Positions 18,881 through 26,966 of a DNA stretch of 64,000 bases are shown in pieces (within the stretch, counting starts at the first letter, position 1; each line of letters starts with the position of its first letter). The notes beneath the pieces were generated by a model. The model saw only the letters and a list, made by a program, of their open reading frames with translations, had not been told where the DNA came from and did no database searches. The position numbers were made by a program, and so were the translations under genes. The DNA comes from Bacteroidota bacterium. Lineage in GTDB: Bacteria; Bacteroidota; Bacteroidia; Chitinophagales; Saprospiraceae. The stretch covers positions 62,001 through 126,000 of the forward strand of contig WGNL01000014.1 of the NCBI GenBank assembly GCA_016124585.1, written 5' to 3'.

Positions 18881-19870
18881 CTAATACGCCCATTTCACCC
18901 ATATAGCCCCCCAAGTATAGCCCCCACCGAATGCTGTCAGAATGAGGTTGTCGCCCTTTTTGAGCTGATTTTCCCATTCCCAAAGGCAGAGTGGAAGCGT
19001 GGCGGCGGTCGTGTTGCCGTATTTATGGATATTCACCATTACTTTTTCCATCGGGAAATCGGCCATGCTGGCCACCGATTCAATGATGCGCAAATTGGCT
19101 TGGTGCGGCACTACCCATGCGACGTTTTCGGCTGTTAGGCTGTGCTTTTGCATCATTTCCTTTACCACACCCGACATGCCTGCCACAGCAGCTTTGTACA
19201 CAGGGCGGCCATTTTGAAAAGCGAAATGTTCCTTGGCATCCACCGTTTCGTGCGTGGCTGGGCGGAGTGAGCCGCCGCCTCTCTGGTAAAGGTTTTCAGC
19301 GCCAGCACCATCCGAATGCAGGATGGAATCCATGATGCCATTGCCGTCTGTGGAAGGTTCAAGCAATACAGCACCGCCGCCGTCCCCGAAGAGGATACAG
19401 GTAGCACGGTCGGTATAGTCCATGATGGAGGACATCTTATCAGCACCCACCACGATTACTTTTTTGTACATGCCCGATTCGATGTATTTGGCACCTGTGG
19501 TGAGGGCAAACAAGAATCCAGAGCAAGCAGCGCTCAAGTCGAAAGTGAAGGCGTTTTTCATGCCTGTGCGATGGGCAATCAGGTTCGCCGTGTCGGGGAA
19601 CATCATGTCTGGCGTGACCGTGGCACAGATGAGCAGCCCGATTTCCTCTGGGTCAGTGCCTGTTTTTTCCAAAAGCCCCTTCACGGCCTGTTCGCCGAGG
19701 TAGGAAGTAGCCAAGCCTTCTCCCTTCAAAATCCGGCGCTCCCGGATGCCGGTGCGGGTGGCAATCCATTCATCGTTGGTGTCCACCATTTTCTCCAATT
19801 CCGCATTCGTCAGCACATAATCCGGCACGTAGGCATGGATTCCAGTGATTGCTGCTCGAGTATTCGTCAT
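18881..19870 (-). CDS. fabH: 3-oxoacyl-ACP synthase III
   Basis: Starts fatty acid chains by condensing acetyl-CoA (or a branched acyl-CoA) with malonyl-ACP. The 329-residue protein has the catalytic triad: Cys116 in DLSAACSGF, His in VVPHQANLRI and Asn in KYGNTTAAT. The C-terminal GGGYTWGA motif is also typical. It heads the fabH-efp-accB-accC run. No rpmF or plsX precedes it here. Divergent nadD lies 173 bp upstream. Branched-chain primer use is common in this phylum but cannot be read from the sequence. Confidence 0.97.
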   Translation of the reverse strand: MTNTRAAITGIHAYVPDYVLTNAELEKMVDTNDEWIATRTGIRERRILKGEGLATSYLGEQAVKGLLEKTGTDPEEIGLLICATVTPDMMFPDTANLIAHRTGMKNAFTFDLSAACSGFLFALTTGAKYIESGMYKKVIVVGADKMSSIMDYTDRATCILFGDGGGAVLLEPSTDGNGIMDSILHSDGAGAENLYQRGGGSLRPATHETVDAKEHFAFQNGRPVYKAAVAGMSGVVKEMMQKHSLTAENVAWVVPHQANLRIIESVASMADFPMEKVMVNIHKYGNTTAATLPLCLWEWENQLKKGDNLILTAFGGGYTWGAIWVKWAY

Positions 19871-20043
19871 AGTAAACTAAGGTTCGTTATTTTTTTGTTA
19901 TGTTCGGCGGGGAACGAAAACTGCTATCTTCGCAGTCTGAAAAGCGGGGCAAGGTAAGGCAAAATCTGGATTTCACTAATTGATTTTCAGGTTTCAACCC
20001 TCCATTCAATCATTCAATCCCGCAGTCACTTAATCCTTGTAGC

Positions 20044-20622
20044 GTGAAAATCGGTTTGTTTTTCGGCTCCTTCAACCCGGTGCATGTGGGCCATATGATT
20101 ATCGCCAATTACATGGCCACCCGTACCGACCTGCAGCAGGTTTGGCTGGTGGTCAGTCCGCAGAACCCGCTGAAACCGAAAGGGACACTGGCCAAAGACC
20201 ACGACCGCCTGCACCTTGTCCAGTTGGCCATCGGCGACAATCCGCTGCTGCGGGCTTCGAACATCGAATTCAGTCTGCCCAAGCCATCCTACACGATTGA
20301 TACATTGGCTTTTCTGAAAGAAAAACACCCTGACAAGCAGTTTGTGCTCATCATGGGCGGAGATAATCTGGGCACCATCAACAAATGGAAAAACTACGAA
20401 ATCCTGCTTCGGGACTACGAAATCTACCTCTACAAACGCCCCAACTACGATTTGGGGGAATATGCCACGCATCCCAACGTCTGCCAGTTCGAGGCACCCA
20501 TGTTGGACATTTCGGCCACCTACATTCGGCAGTGTATCAAGGAGGGTAAATCGGTGCAGTACCTGCTGCCAGATGCGGTGTTTGAGTATTTGGTGTCGAG
20601 TAATTTTTATAAAAACCTGTAG
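20044..20622 (+). CDS. nadD: Nicotinate-nucleotide adenylyltransferase
   Basis: Adenylates nicotinate mononucleotide to deamido-NAD in the cytoplasm. The 192-residue protein begins with GLFFGSFNPVHVGHM, containing the nucleotidyltransferase HxGH motif (His14-His17), and ends with the second motif DISATYIRQ. The start is GTG at 20044, chosen because the motif must lie near the N-terminus. Its stop overlaps the GTG start of the next gene (TAGTG), indicating translational coupling. A TATCTTCG at 19924 is a possible -7 box. Confidence 0.96.
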   Translation: MKIGLFFGSFNPVHVGHMIIANYMATRTDLQQVWLVVSPQNPLKPKGTLAKDHDRLHLVQLAIGDNPLLRASNIEFSLPKPSYTIDTLAFLKEKHPDKQFVLIMGGDNLGTINKWKNYEILLRDYEIYLYKRPNYDLGEYATHPNVCQFEAPMLDISATYIRQCIKEGKSVQYLLPDAVFEYLVSSNFYKNL

Positions 20623-21233
20623 TGTCAAAAATACTTCCCCGTGATTTTTTCACCCGAACCGACGTCGTGCAAGTCGCCAAAGACCTGCTCGGCAAATACC
20701 TCGTCACCAACTTTGAGGGGGAAATAAGTTCGGGTAAAATCGTGGAGACTGAAGCCTACCGGGCGCCTGACGACCGTGCCTGCCACGCCTTCGGCAACCG
20801 CCGCACGGCCCGTACCGAGGTCATGTTTGCCGAAGGAGGCCGGGCTTATGTTTACTTGTGCTACGGCATCCACCATTTATTTAATGTGGTAACTGGCCCT
20901 GCGGATACCGCCCATGCCGTGCTGATTCGTGCCGTGCAACCCGTTGACAATGTGGAACTTATGCTCGTTAGAAGAAATATGCAGCGCTTGGAACGCAAGC
21001 TGACTGCAGGCCCCGGTGCTTTGACAGAGGCACTTGGCATCCGAACAGCACACACGGACCTTAGCTTTCTTGACCCAACCAGCATCATTTGGCTCGAAGA
21101 CCGGGGTGAAATTATTTTGGAGGAAAATATCGTAGCCAGCCCAAGGGTCGGTGTTGCCTACGCCAAAGAGTGCGTCGACTGGCCTTGGCGTTTTAGGGTA
21201 AAAGATTCTGCTTGGACAAGCCCGGCAAAATAG
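20622..21233 (+). CDS. DNA-3-methyladenine glycosylase, AAG/MPG family
   Basis: Base-excision repair enzyme that removes alkylated purines and, in relatives, hypoxanthine. The 203-residue protein matches the AAG fold family, with LPRDFFTR at the start, IVETEAY (catalytic Glu region), AYVYLCYGIHHLFNVV and RAVQP. The GTG start overlaps the nadD stop, so the two are probably one transcript. It ends at 21233, inside an oligomer hairpin, and faces an unrelated HhH-type glycosylase gene on the other strand. Assignment is secure at family level. Confidence 0.94.
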   Translation: MSKILPRDFFTRTDVVQVAKDLLGKYLVTNFEGEISSGKIVETEAYRAPDDRACHAFGNRRTARTEVMFAEGGRAYVYLCYGIHHLFNVVTGPADTAHAVLIRAVQPVDNVELMLVRRNMQRLERKLTAGPGALTEALGIRTAHTDLSFLDPTSIIWLEDRGEIILEENIVASPRVGVAYAKECVDWPWRFRVKDSAWTSPAK

Positions 21234-21318
21234 TTGGCAGTTCGTCAGTGGGCAGTGGGCAGCCAGGAACAGGATAGCAGCCCCCGACTGCAAACTGCCC
21301 ACTGACGAACTGCCAACT
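21232..21318. terminator. 25-bp oligomer-array hairpin between two convergent glycosylase genes
   Basis: Arms 21232-21256 and 21294-21318 are exact reverse complements made of AGTTGGC/AGTGGGC oligomers, with a 37-bp loop. The left arm overlaps the AAG-family stop TAG and the right arm abuts the other gene's TAA. The position fits a bidirectional terminator. Confidence 0.75.
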
Positions 21319-21926
21319 TACTTCACCCCATCCTTGTGTCGCCAGAGGTAGAGGCAGGCGTAGGAGCGGTAGGGTTGCCAGGCTTCTGCTACTTCGGTCA
21401 TGCGCTGGTGCATGGCTTTGCCCGTTTCCGAAATATTGTACAATTCAGCGATGGCCATTCGGATGCCGAGGTCGTCGAGCGGCAGCACATCGGGGCGGCT
21501 GAGCGAGAACATCAGAATCATTTCCACCGTCCATTTCCCCACCCCTTTTATTTGGGTCAAATAGCGGATAATTTCGTCGTTGTCCATCTCGCTCCAATCT
21601 TTTTCGAGGAGGTTTTCCCGCTGGAAAAACTCAGCGACGTTTTGCAGGTAGGTCGCTTTTTGCCTCGAAAGTCCGGCGGTTCGCAGGGTGTCAATATCCA
21701 TTTCCAGCAGCAGGTGCGGGTGCGGGATTTCATCTGGGAATAATGCCCGAAACCGACCGGAGATGACCTTTGCCACCGTCGTGGAAAGTTGTTGGCTGAT
21801 GATGGAACCAAGCAGGTCGAGGTACACGCCTTTGGAATTGACGGATAGTTCCCGATAGGGAATCCGGCCTACCAGCTCTTTAAAAATTGGGTCTTTTGAA
21901 AGGTGTTGGGTGATCGTGGTTTGCAT
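21318..21926 (-). CDS. DNA-3-methyladenine glycosylase II, AlkA/HhH-GPD family
   Basis: A base-excision repair glycosylase of the helix-hairpin-helix superfamily. The 202-residue protein shows LLGSIISQQLSTTVA, the hairpin IKGVGKWTVEMILMF and the catalytic aspartate in LPLDDLG. It lacks the N-terminal domain of E. coli AlkA, as do many short bacterial forms. It converges on the AAG-family gene, placing two unrelated folds for the same lesion side by side. The start ATG is at 21926. Confidence 0.93.
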   Translation of the reverse strand: MQTTITQHLSKDPIFKELVGRIPYRELSVNSKGVYLDLLGSIISQQLSTTVAKVISGRFRALFPDEIPHPHLLLEMDIDTLRTAGLSRQKATYLQNVAEFFQRENLLEKDWSEMDNDEIIRYLTQIKGVGKWTVEMILMFSLSRPDVLPLDDLGIRMAIAELYNISETGKAMHQRMTEVAEAWQPYRSYACLYLWRHKDGVK

Positions 21927-22220
21927 AGGTTTAATGAATAATAAAACGATTTTTCACAATCTATAAAGGCCACAAAATACAAGCTTGGGATGGAGTGATT
22001 GGAAGTTTTTTTGAAAAAAATAGGCCCAAAATCTTGTCGCTTGAGACAATTTACAGACCTTGGCTCTCTCAAATTATAACCGCAGGAACAGTCTAACTCA
22101 GCTTCGCCAAATATTTGAAACAGAATTGATAATTTTGCAGGCGAAAATTATGGAGTGGCCATACACCTATCATCTTAATGGCAGAAAATTTTTAATCCAA
22201 CTTACAAAACAGACAACACT

Positions 22221-22322
22221 ATGCTAATTGTGTACATTGCGCTGGGCGCTTTTATCCTAGGAGGTGTTATTTTTTTGGTTCTCGGTTTTAATCCACAACG
22301 TAACACCCGCAAATGGTATTAA
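22221..22322 (+). CDS. 33-residue single-helix membrane protein
   Basis: A small open frame from ATG 22221 to TAA 22322. Residues 2-23 are a single hydrophobic helix (LIVYIALGAFILGG onward) and the tail FNPQRNTRKWY is positive, predicting a membrane protein with a cytoplasmic C-terminus. A -7-like TAATTTTG lies at 22130-22137, and a small hairpin AGCCAT/ATGGCT followed by TTTT lies 22 bp after the stop. It stands alone between a glycosylase and an SDR gene. No family recognised; the composition is protein-like rather than random. Confidence 0.55.
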   Translation: MLIVYIALGAFILGGVIFLVLGFNPQRNTRKWY

Positions 22323-22344
22323 TTTAATACCCCGCCGTTCGAAA

Positions 22345-22362
22345 AGCCATAAATGGCTGGTT
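22345..22362 (+). terminator. Small hairpin after the 33-residue gene
   Basis: AGCCAT (22345-22350) and ATGGCT (22353-22358) pair around two bases, with flanking A and T residues and ggtttt after. Weak but well placed. Confidence 0.4.
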
Positions 22363-22540
22363 TTCAATGTTTTCAAAACACCTTATCACCACTTCAAAAA
22401 CTTATGACCTGCTTTTAGGCAAGGTTTTTAGCTGCGCCGTGAAATGAACCTATTGCACCGAACGGTGTTCTGGCCTTGGCTTTTTTACAAGCCCAAATTT
22501 TATTCTTACCTTTTCGGCCTGAGCAATTATTTCGAAACTA

Positions 22541-23569
22541 ATGTCTTCAAAAAAAATATTGATAACAGGAGCCACTGGTTTTATCGGCTCCTACCTAGTC
22601 CGGTATTTGTTGCAAAAAGGGTACACCGACCTACGCTGTACCCGGCAGCCTAGCAGCTCGTTGGCCTTGCTGAAGGATGCCGCCGATAAGGTGGAATGGG
22701 TGAATGCCGACCTGCTGGATGTGATGGCGCTGGAGGAGGCCATGGAAGGCGTTCAGCAAGTGTACCATTGCGCAGCAGTCGTTTCTTTTCAAGAAAAGGA
22801 CAACCGCCTCATGCAAGAAATCAATGTGGGAGGCACGGCGAACATTGTCAATCTCGCCCTTGATTTTGGTGTGGAAAAACTGGTGCATGTGAGTTCAATC
22901 GCCGCTATTGGCAGGAAGCCCAATGACCCGAATATTGATGAAAAAACTGCTTGGAAGGAGGACGGTTGGAACAGCCCGTACGGTATCAGCAAGCACCGGG
23001 CGGAGATGGAAGTGTGGCGGGGCATTGCCGAAGGTTTGAACGCTGCCATCGTCAACCCGGCCAACGTGCTGGGAAGTGGGTTCTGGAAGGGGCGAACGAG
23101 TACTGGACAGATCTTCCATAATATCTGGGTGGGGCTTCGTTTTCATCCGCTTGGCACTACCGGGTTTGTGGATGTGCGGGATGTTGTTCGCTTCATGGTG
23201 TTGCTCATGGAGAGTCAAATCAGCGGAGAACGGTTCATCCTTAGTGCAGAAAACCTAGCTTTCAAACAGCTTTTTGATAAAATTTCACAAACCATTGGTG
23301 TAATATCACCACAGATTGCCGTCACGCCGCTGATACGAGAGTTGGCATGGCGTGGTGCTTGGCTGGCCTCCCTTTTCACAGGAAAAGCTCCATTCATTAC
23401 GAAGCAAACAGCCCGGTCAAGTTCACGCAGTTTTTTTTACGATAATAGAAAGTCGTTAGCAGCATTTCCGTTTCAATACCTGCCCATTGAACAGACGGTA
23501 CAGGAAACCGGGGCGCAGTTTTTGCAAAGCGAAAAAAATGGCTTTGCGCCGGACGTGTTGGCATTTTAA
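22541..23569 (+). CDS. NAD(P)-dependent extended SDR reductase/epimerase
   Basis: A cytoplasmic oxidoreductase of the extended short-chain dehydrogenase type. The 342-residue protein starts with the Rossmann loop TGATGFIG (residues 9-16) and has the active-site Ser (VHVSSIAAIG) and YGISK. It resembles dihydroflavonol reductase/3-beta-hydroxysteroid dehydrogenase-like proteins, and also DUF-type epimerases, so the substrate cannot be named. It lies 141 bp ahead of the lipid-transport genes and may share their transcript. The start ATG is at 22541. Confidence 0.88.
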   Translation: MSSKKILITGATGFIGSYLVRYLLQKGYTDLRCTRQPSSSLALLKDAADKVEWVNADLLDVMALEEAMEGVQQVYHCAAVVSFQEKDNRLMQEINVGGTANIVNLALDFGVEKLVHVSSIAAIGRKPNDPNIDEKTAWKEDGWNSPYGISKHRAEMEVWRGIAEGLNAAIVNPANVLGSGFWKGRTSTGQIFHNIWVGLRFHPLGTTGFVDVRDVVRFMVLLMESQISGERFILSAENLAFKQLFDKISQTIGVISPQIAVTPLIRELAWRGAWLASLFTGKAPFITKQTARSSSRSFFYDNRKSLAAFPFQYLPIEQTVQETGAQFLQSEKNGFAPDVLAF

Positions 23570-23710
23570 CAAATGATTTTGGCCAAATGCCCGCACACTC
23601 TTTTGCCCAGTTTTTTTCACGAACGAGCTTTCTTGTGTACGTTTGTTTCCTTTTTCATAAAAAACAGTGAGGACAAGCAGGTTTTGCGCTTGTTTTTTCA
23701 ATGTAACGGA

Positions 23711-24457
23711 ATGAATTTCAACCTGTTATACCATATTGGTCGCTACATCTTGCTGCTGAAACAGACCTTTTCACGTCCTGAAAACTTCAGTATGTATTGG
23801 AAGGAAACGATGCGACAGATGGAAGATATCGGCATTGGGTCGCTCGTTATTGTGGCGCTGATTTCTGTGTTCATGGGCGCTGTGGCGGCGGTGCAGTTCT
23901 CCTATCAGTTGGATGGAACCCTGGTTCCGCAGTGGTACATTGGGTACATTGTGCGTGACTTGGCCATCATTGAATCGGCGCCGACGATTACCTGCTTAGT
24001 ACTGGCTGGTAAAGTCGGTTCGAACATGGCTGCCGAACTGGGCACCATGCGCCAAAAAGAGCATATCGATGCCATGGACCTGATGGGCGTTAATACGGCT
24101 GCATACTTGATAATGCCTAAAATTATTGCTGCAGTTGTGATGATACCGCTGTTGGTGACCTTGTCGGCTTATGTGGCCATCGGAGGTGGCTACTTGGCTA
24201 CGGTACCGGTCGGTACGCTTTCGGCAGATGAGTACGAACGTGGCCTTCGAGCTTTCTTTTTGCCGCACAACGTGACAATGATGTACGTAAAATCAGTGGT
24301 TTTTGCGTTCATCCTCACCACGGTGCCATGTTTTCAAGGCTACTATGTAAAAGGTGGCAATATTGAACTTGGCAAGGCCAGTACTAATGCTGTGGTTTTC
24401 AGCAATATCTTGATTTTGCTTGCAGATTACATGCTTGCGGTGTTACTGACAGGATAA
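23711..24457 (+). CDS. mlaE: MlaE-family ABC transporter permease
   Basis: Inner-membrane subunit of an Mla-type phospholipid transporter that maintains outer-membrane lipid asymmetry. From ATG 23711 it is 248 residues; a longer upstream frame exists but reads as non-coding and lacks family support. Five to six hydrophobic segments are seen. Family motifs include PTITCLVLAGKVGSNMAAELGTM and EHIDAMDLMGVN. The ATPase partner follows after 46 bp. An MlaD substrate-binding gene is not in the immediate neighbourhood. Confidence 0.93.
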   Translation: MNFNLLYHIGRYILLLKQTFSRPENFSMYWKETMRQMEDIGIGSLVIVALISVFMGAVAAVQFSYQLDGTLVPQWYIGYIVRDLAIIESAPTITCLVLAGKVGSNMAAELGTMRQKEHIDAMDLMGVNTAAYLIMPKIIAAVVMIPLLVTLSAYVAIGGGYLATVPVGTLSADEYERGLRAFFLPHNVTMMYVKSVVFAFILTTVPCFQGYYVKGGNIELGKASTNAVVFSNILILLADYMLAVLLTG

Positions 24458-24503
24458 GACTAAGCTGGGTTTTAGGTTTTGTGAAGATGAATTCAATTGA
24501 AAA

Positions 24504-25268
24504 ATGATTAGAGCCGAAAATATTGTCAAGCAATTTGACGGGCACGAGGTGCTGAAAGGGGTTTCCATGGAGTTCAACCCAGGGAAGACCAACCTCATCA
24601 TTGGTCGAAGTGGGGCTGGCAAAACGGTTTTCCTGAAAATATTGGTTGGACTGATGGAGCCAACTTCCGGCAAAATTTGGTACGATAAAATCGACTTTTT
24701 TTCCCTCAATAAAAAACAAGCTAGGGCGATCCGATTGGAGGTGGGAATGCTTTTTCAAGGTTCTGCGCTCTTTGACTCGATGAAAGTGGAGGAGAATGTG
24801 CGCTTCCCGCTAGATATGTTTACTACCCATACCTTGGCCGAAAAAAACAAACGGGTCGATTGGTGCTTAGAAAGGGTTGGCCTTACCGAGGCGCATAAAA
24901 AATACCCTTCTGAAATATCTGGTGGGATGCAAAAAAGAGTGGGCATTGCTCGTGCCATCGCCATGGAACCCAAGTATCTTTTTTGCGATGAGCCTAACTC
25001 TGGCCTAGATCCCCGAACGGCCTTGCTCATTGATGAATTGATTCAGGACATCACCTATGACCACAATATGACCACCATCATCAATACACACGACATGAAC
25101 TCGGTGATGGAAATTGGCGATAATATCGCCTATCTGCACGAGGGCCGCTTGGTTTGGCAGGGCAGCAAGGATGATGTACTTACTACCGACAACGAGCTGC
25201 TGGAAGGATTCATTTTTGCCTCACCTTTCCTTCAACGCCTGAGAAGTGCCGCCTTAAAGCAAGGTTGA
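24504..25268 (+). CDS. mlaF: MlaF-family ABC transporter ATP-binding protein
   Basis: Energises the MlaE permease at the cytoplasmic face. The 254-residue protein has Walker A GRSGAGKT (near 36), signature SGGMQKR, Walker B YLFCDEPNSGLD and the switch histidine in NTHDMNS. All catalytic elements are intact. It directly follows mlaE and ends 13 bp before the convergent second lspA gene. The name follows the family; transport direction is not deducible. Confidence 0.93.
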   Translation: MIRAENIVKQFDGHEVLKGVSMEFNPGKTNLIIGRSGAGKTVFLKILVGLMEPTSGKIWYDKIDFFSLNKKQARAIRLEVGMLFQGSALFDSMKVEENVRFPLDMFTTHTLAEKNKRVDWCLERVGLTEAHKKYPSEISGGMQKRVGIARAIAMEPKYLFCDEPNSGLDPRTALLIDELIQDITYDHNMTTIINTHDMNSVMEIGDNIAYLHEGRLVWQGSKDDVLTTDNELLEGFIFASPFLQRLRSAALKQG

Positions 25269-25281
25269 TTTCAAAAAAATA

Positions 25282-25986
25282 TCAATCGACAGTTCTAACA
25301 GTCTCTGGGCTGATATTGGGCTCATCACCGCCTTCACCTTTTGTCTCTTCAGTTGTCTCAGTCAGCACTTGGTCAGCCTGTGAACTGAAGAAGCTACGGA
25401 AGAAAATCAGCAGACTCAGCACGCCGACCGTGATGGCAGCATCCGCCACGTTGAAAACGGGCCTGAAAAACTGAAAATGCTCCCCTCCCCACAGCGGCAT
25501 CCAATCTGGAAAGAAGCCTTCATACATTGGAAAATAGAACATGTCCACCACTTTGCCATGCAGGAAACTAGCGTAGCCGCCGCCTTCGGGAAAGATGACA
25601 CCTGGCCCGTGCGGCGACGATTCAGAGAAAATAAGCCCGTAGAACGCACTGTCGAGGATATTGCCGATGGCACCTGCGAGGATTAGTGAAAAACTGGCAA
25701 TTAGCCCAAACGAAACTTTGGAGCGGAGCAGCAAACGAAGGTAGTACAACAGGAAACATACAGCAGCGATGCGGAAAAGGCTAAGGGCTAACTTGCCGTA
25801 GTCGCCGCCAAGTGTGATGCCAAAGGCCATGCCGTCATTTTCGACGAAATGGATAAGTGCCCATTTTTGTCCCAGCAACTGGATTTCTTCCCCGTATGCA
25901 AGGTTAGTTTTTATCCAAATCTTCAGCCATTGGTCTACGATCAAAACTCCGAAGACGATGAGGGCTACTTTGAGTGATTTCTTCAA
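25282..25986 (-). CDS. lspA: Lipoprotein signal peptidase II, second and longer copy
   Basis: A second prolipoprotein signal peptidase. From the TTG at 25986 the protein is 234 residues and begins MKKSLKVALIVFGVLIVDQWLK, a typical start; a longer TTG start at 26052 adds a Cys-rich, unlikely leader. Both catalytic-aspartate motifs are present, GAIGNILD and FNVADAAIT. They are separated by an extra loop of about 40 residues containing HGKVVDMFYFP, which is characteristic of the Bacteroidota form next to dksA. A charged tail follows the last helix. It lies downstream of dksA but after a strong terminator. Confidence 0.92.
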   Translation of the reverse strand: MKKSLKVALIVFGVLIVDQWLKIWIKTNLAYGEEIQLLGQKWALIHFVENDGMAFGITLGGDYGKLALSLFRIAAVCFLLYYLRLLLRSKVSFGLIASFSLILAGAIGNILDSAFYGLIFSESSPHGPGVIFPEGGGYASFLHGKVVDMFYFPMYEGFFPDWMPLWGGEHFQFFRPVFNVADAAITVGVLSLLIFFRSFFSSQADQVLTETTEETKGEGGDEPNISPETVRTVD

Positions 25987-26084
25987 AACGGTACTATTTG
26001 TTGAAGTTTTCTTAATGCAGGAACTTGCGAAATTGCAGCTACGGCAGGACAAAGTTCAGCATTGTTTGCGCATTCCGAAAACAA

Positions 26085-26119
26085 AAATAGTGATTGCACC
26101 TGTGGCACAATCACTATTT
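26085..26119 (-). terminator. Terminator of dksA
   Basis: AAATAGTGATTG (26085-26096) pairs perfectly with CAATCACTATTT (26108-26119). On the minus strand the stem is followed by a T-rich tract. It lies 27 bp after the dksA stop. Confidence 0.8.
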
Positions 26120-26145
26120 CAATTTTTATCTTCTGAATAAAGGTT

Positions 26146-26529
26146 TTAGGCAAGTCCCTTCTGTTTGGCGTCCATGCTCAACGTGGCGTGGGGAACAGCA
26201 AGCAACCTTTGCTTCGAAATGAGCTTTCCAGTGGCGCGGCAAACACCGTAAACTTTGTTTTGGATGCGAAGCAATGCATTTTCTAGGTGCTGGATATGGC
26301 TGCGCTGCCTTACGGCAAGTGAGTTTAGGTATTCCCGTTCCGAAGAGCCTACGGCATCGTCCAAGTTCTTGATTTTGGCATCTTCGTTGTCGGCTAGCTC
26401 TGCCATTTGGCGCATGTAATACTTGAGTTGCTGGTGGGCTTGGTCTAGTTTGTCGGCAATAAGCACCCGAAATTCTTCTAATTCTGCATCGGAGTAACGG
26501 GTTCTTATCTGTTGTGTAGTAGCTAACAT
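26146..26529 (-). CDS. DksA/TraR-family regulator
   Basis: A small RNA-polymerase-binding regulator in the DksA/TraR family. The 127-residue protein has a long N-terminal coiled coil (about 10-80) and the C-terminal region GVCRATGKLISKQRLLAVPHA. This region matches the Bacteroidota family but keeps only one cysteine of the four in the classical zinc finger, so it probably folds without zinc. It precedes lspA, a frequent pairing in the phylum. A well-formed promoter lies about 95 bp upstream. Confidence 0.9.
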   Translation of the reverse strand: MLATTQQIRTRYSDAELEEFRVLIADKLDQAHQQLKYYMRQMAELADNEDAKIKNLDDAVGSSEREYLNSLAVRQRSHIQHLENALLRIQNKVYGVCRATGKLISKQRLLAVPHATLSMDAKQKGLA

Positions 26530-26623
26530 AGTATCAGTAAGTTTATTAAAAAATTGAACGCTCGATTCGTATAAGCGTGAGAAATTTTATTCGGGTAGTT
26601 AGTAGCTTTCAATGTGTGCGGGG

Positions 26624-26655
26624 CAAAAATAGCATACTAACAATGATAAACAAAA
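26624..26655 (-). promoter_or_regulatory. Promoter of dksA
   Basis: On the minus strand TTTTG (26651-26655) is followed after 19 nt by TATTTTTG (26624-26631), an excellent fit to the Bacteroidota TTTG-N19-TAnnTTTG pattern. Confidence 0.65.
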
Positions 26656-26870
26656 TTACAATATCGGTTTTTTTCTCATTGTTGTTAAATTTCATTTGTT
26701 GTTAACCTGCTGAAAATATCGATTTCGACAAGTTGTGTTTCTGTTGTTTGGCCTTTGGCATACACCTTTTACGAGCAATATTTTATTTGACGTAAACCCT
26801 TGGGTTTTAGATTTTTATTTTCAGCAGAACCAACAAGCTTTTTTTATAAATCGGGCAAAAAAACAAAAAA

Positions 26871-26895
26871 GCCAGGCTACATATGATAGCCTGGC
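26871..26895 (-). terminator. Terminator of the TPR gene
   Basis: GCCAGGCTA and TAGCCTGGC pair perfectly around a 7-base loop. On the minus strand the stem is followed by TTTTTTG and further T residues. It lies about 70 bp past the TPR stop. Confidence 0.85.
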
Positions 26896-26966
26896 GTCAT
26901 TCGGGAATGAGGAATATTGATGCTGAAAAAAACTTACATAGTTTCAATAATTGGCTGTGAATATTT

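Larger units (their letters stand above)
26530..26966. other. Gap between dksA and the TPR gene
   Basis: The 437-bp gap contains the dksA promoter (26624-26655) and the TPR-gene terminator (26871-26895), listed separately. The AT-rich stretch between has one short open frame of no recognisable kind. Nothing else is seen. Confidence 0.6.

Noticed and set aside
18729-18983. N-terminal extension of elongation factor P
   Set aside because: It would translate the efp promoter and an inverted repeat and overlap fabH; family members start at the chosen ATG.
26735-26920. A 61-codon frame in the dksA-TPR gap
   Set aside because: It runs through the TPR terminator hairpin and has no start signal or protein likeness.
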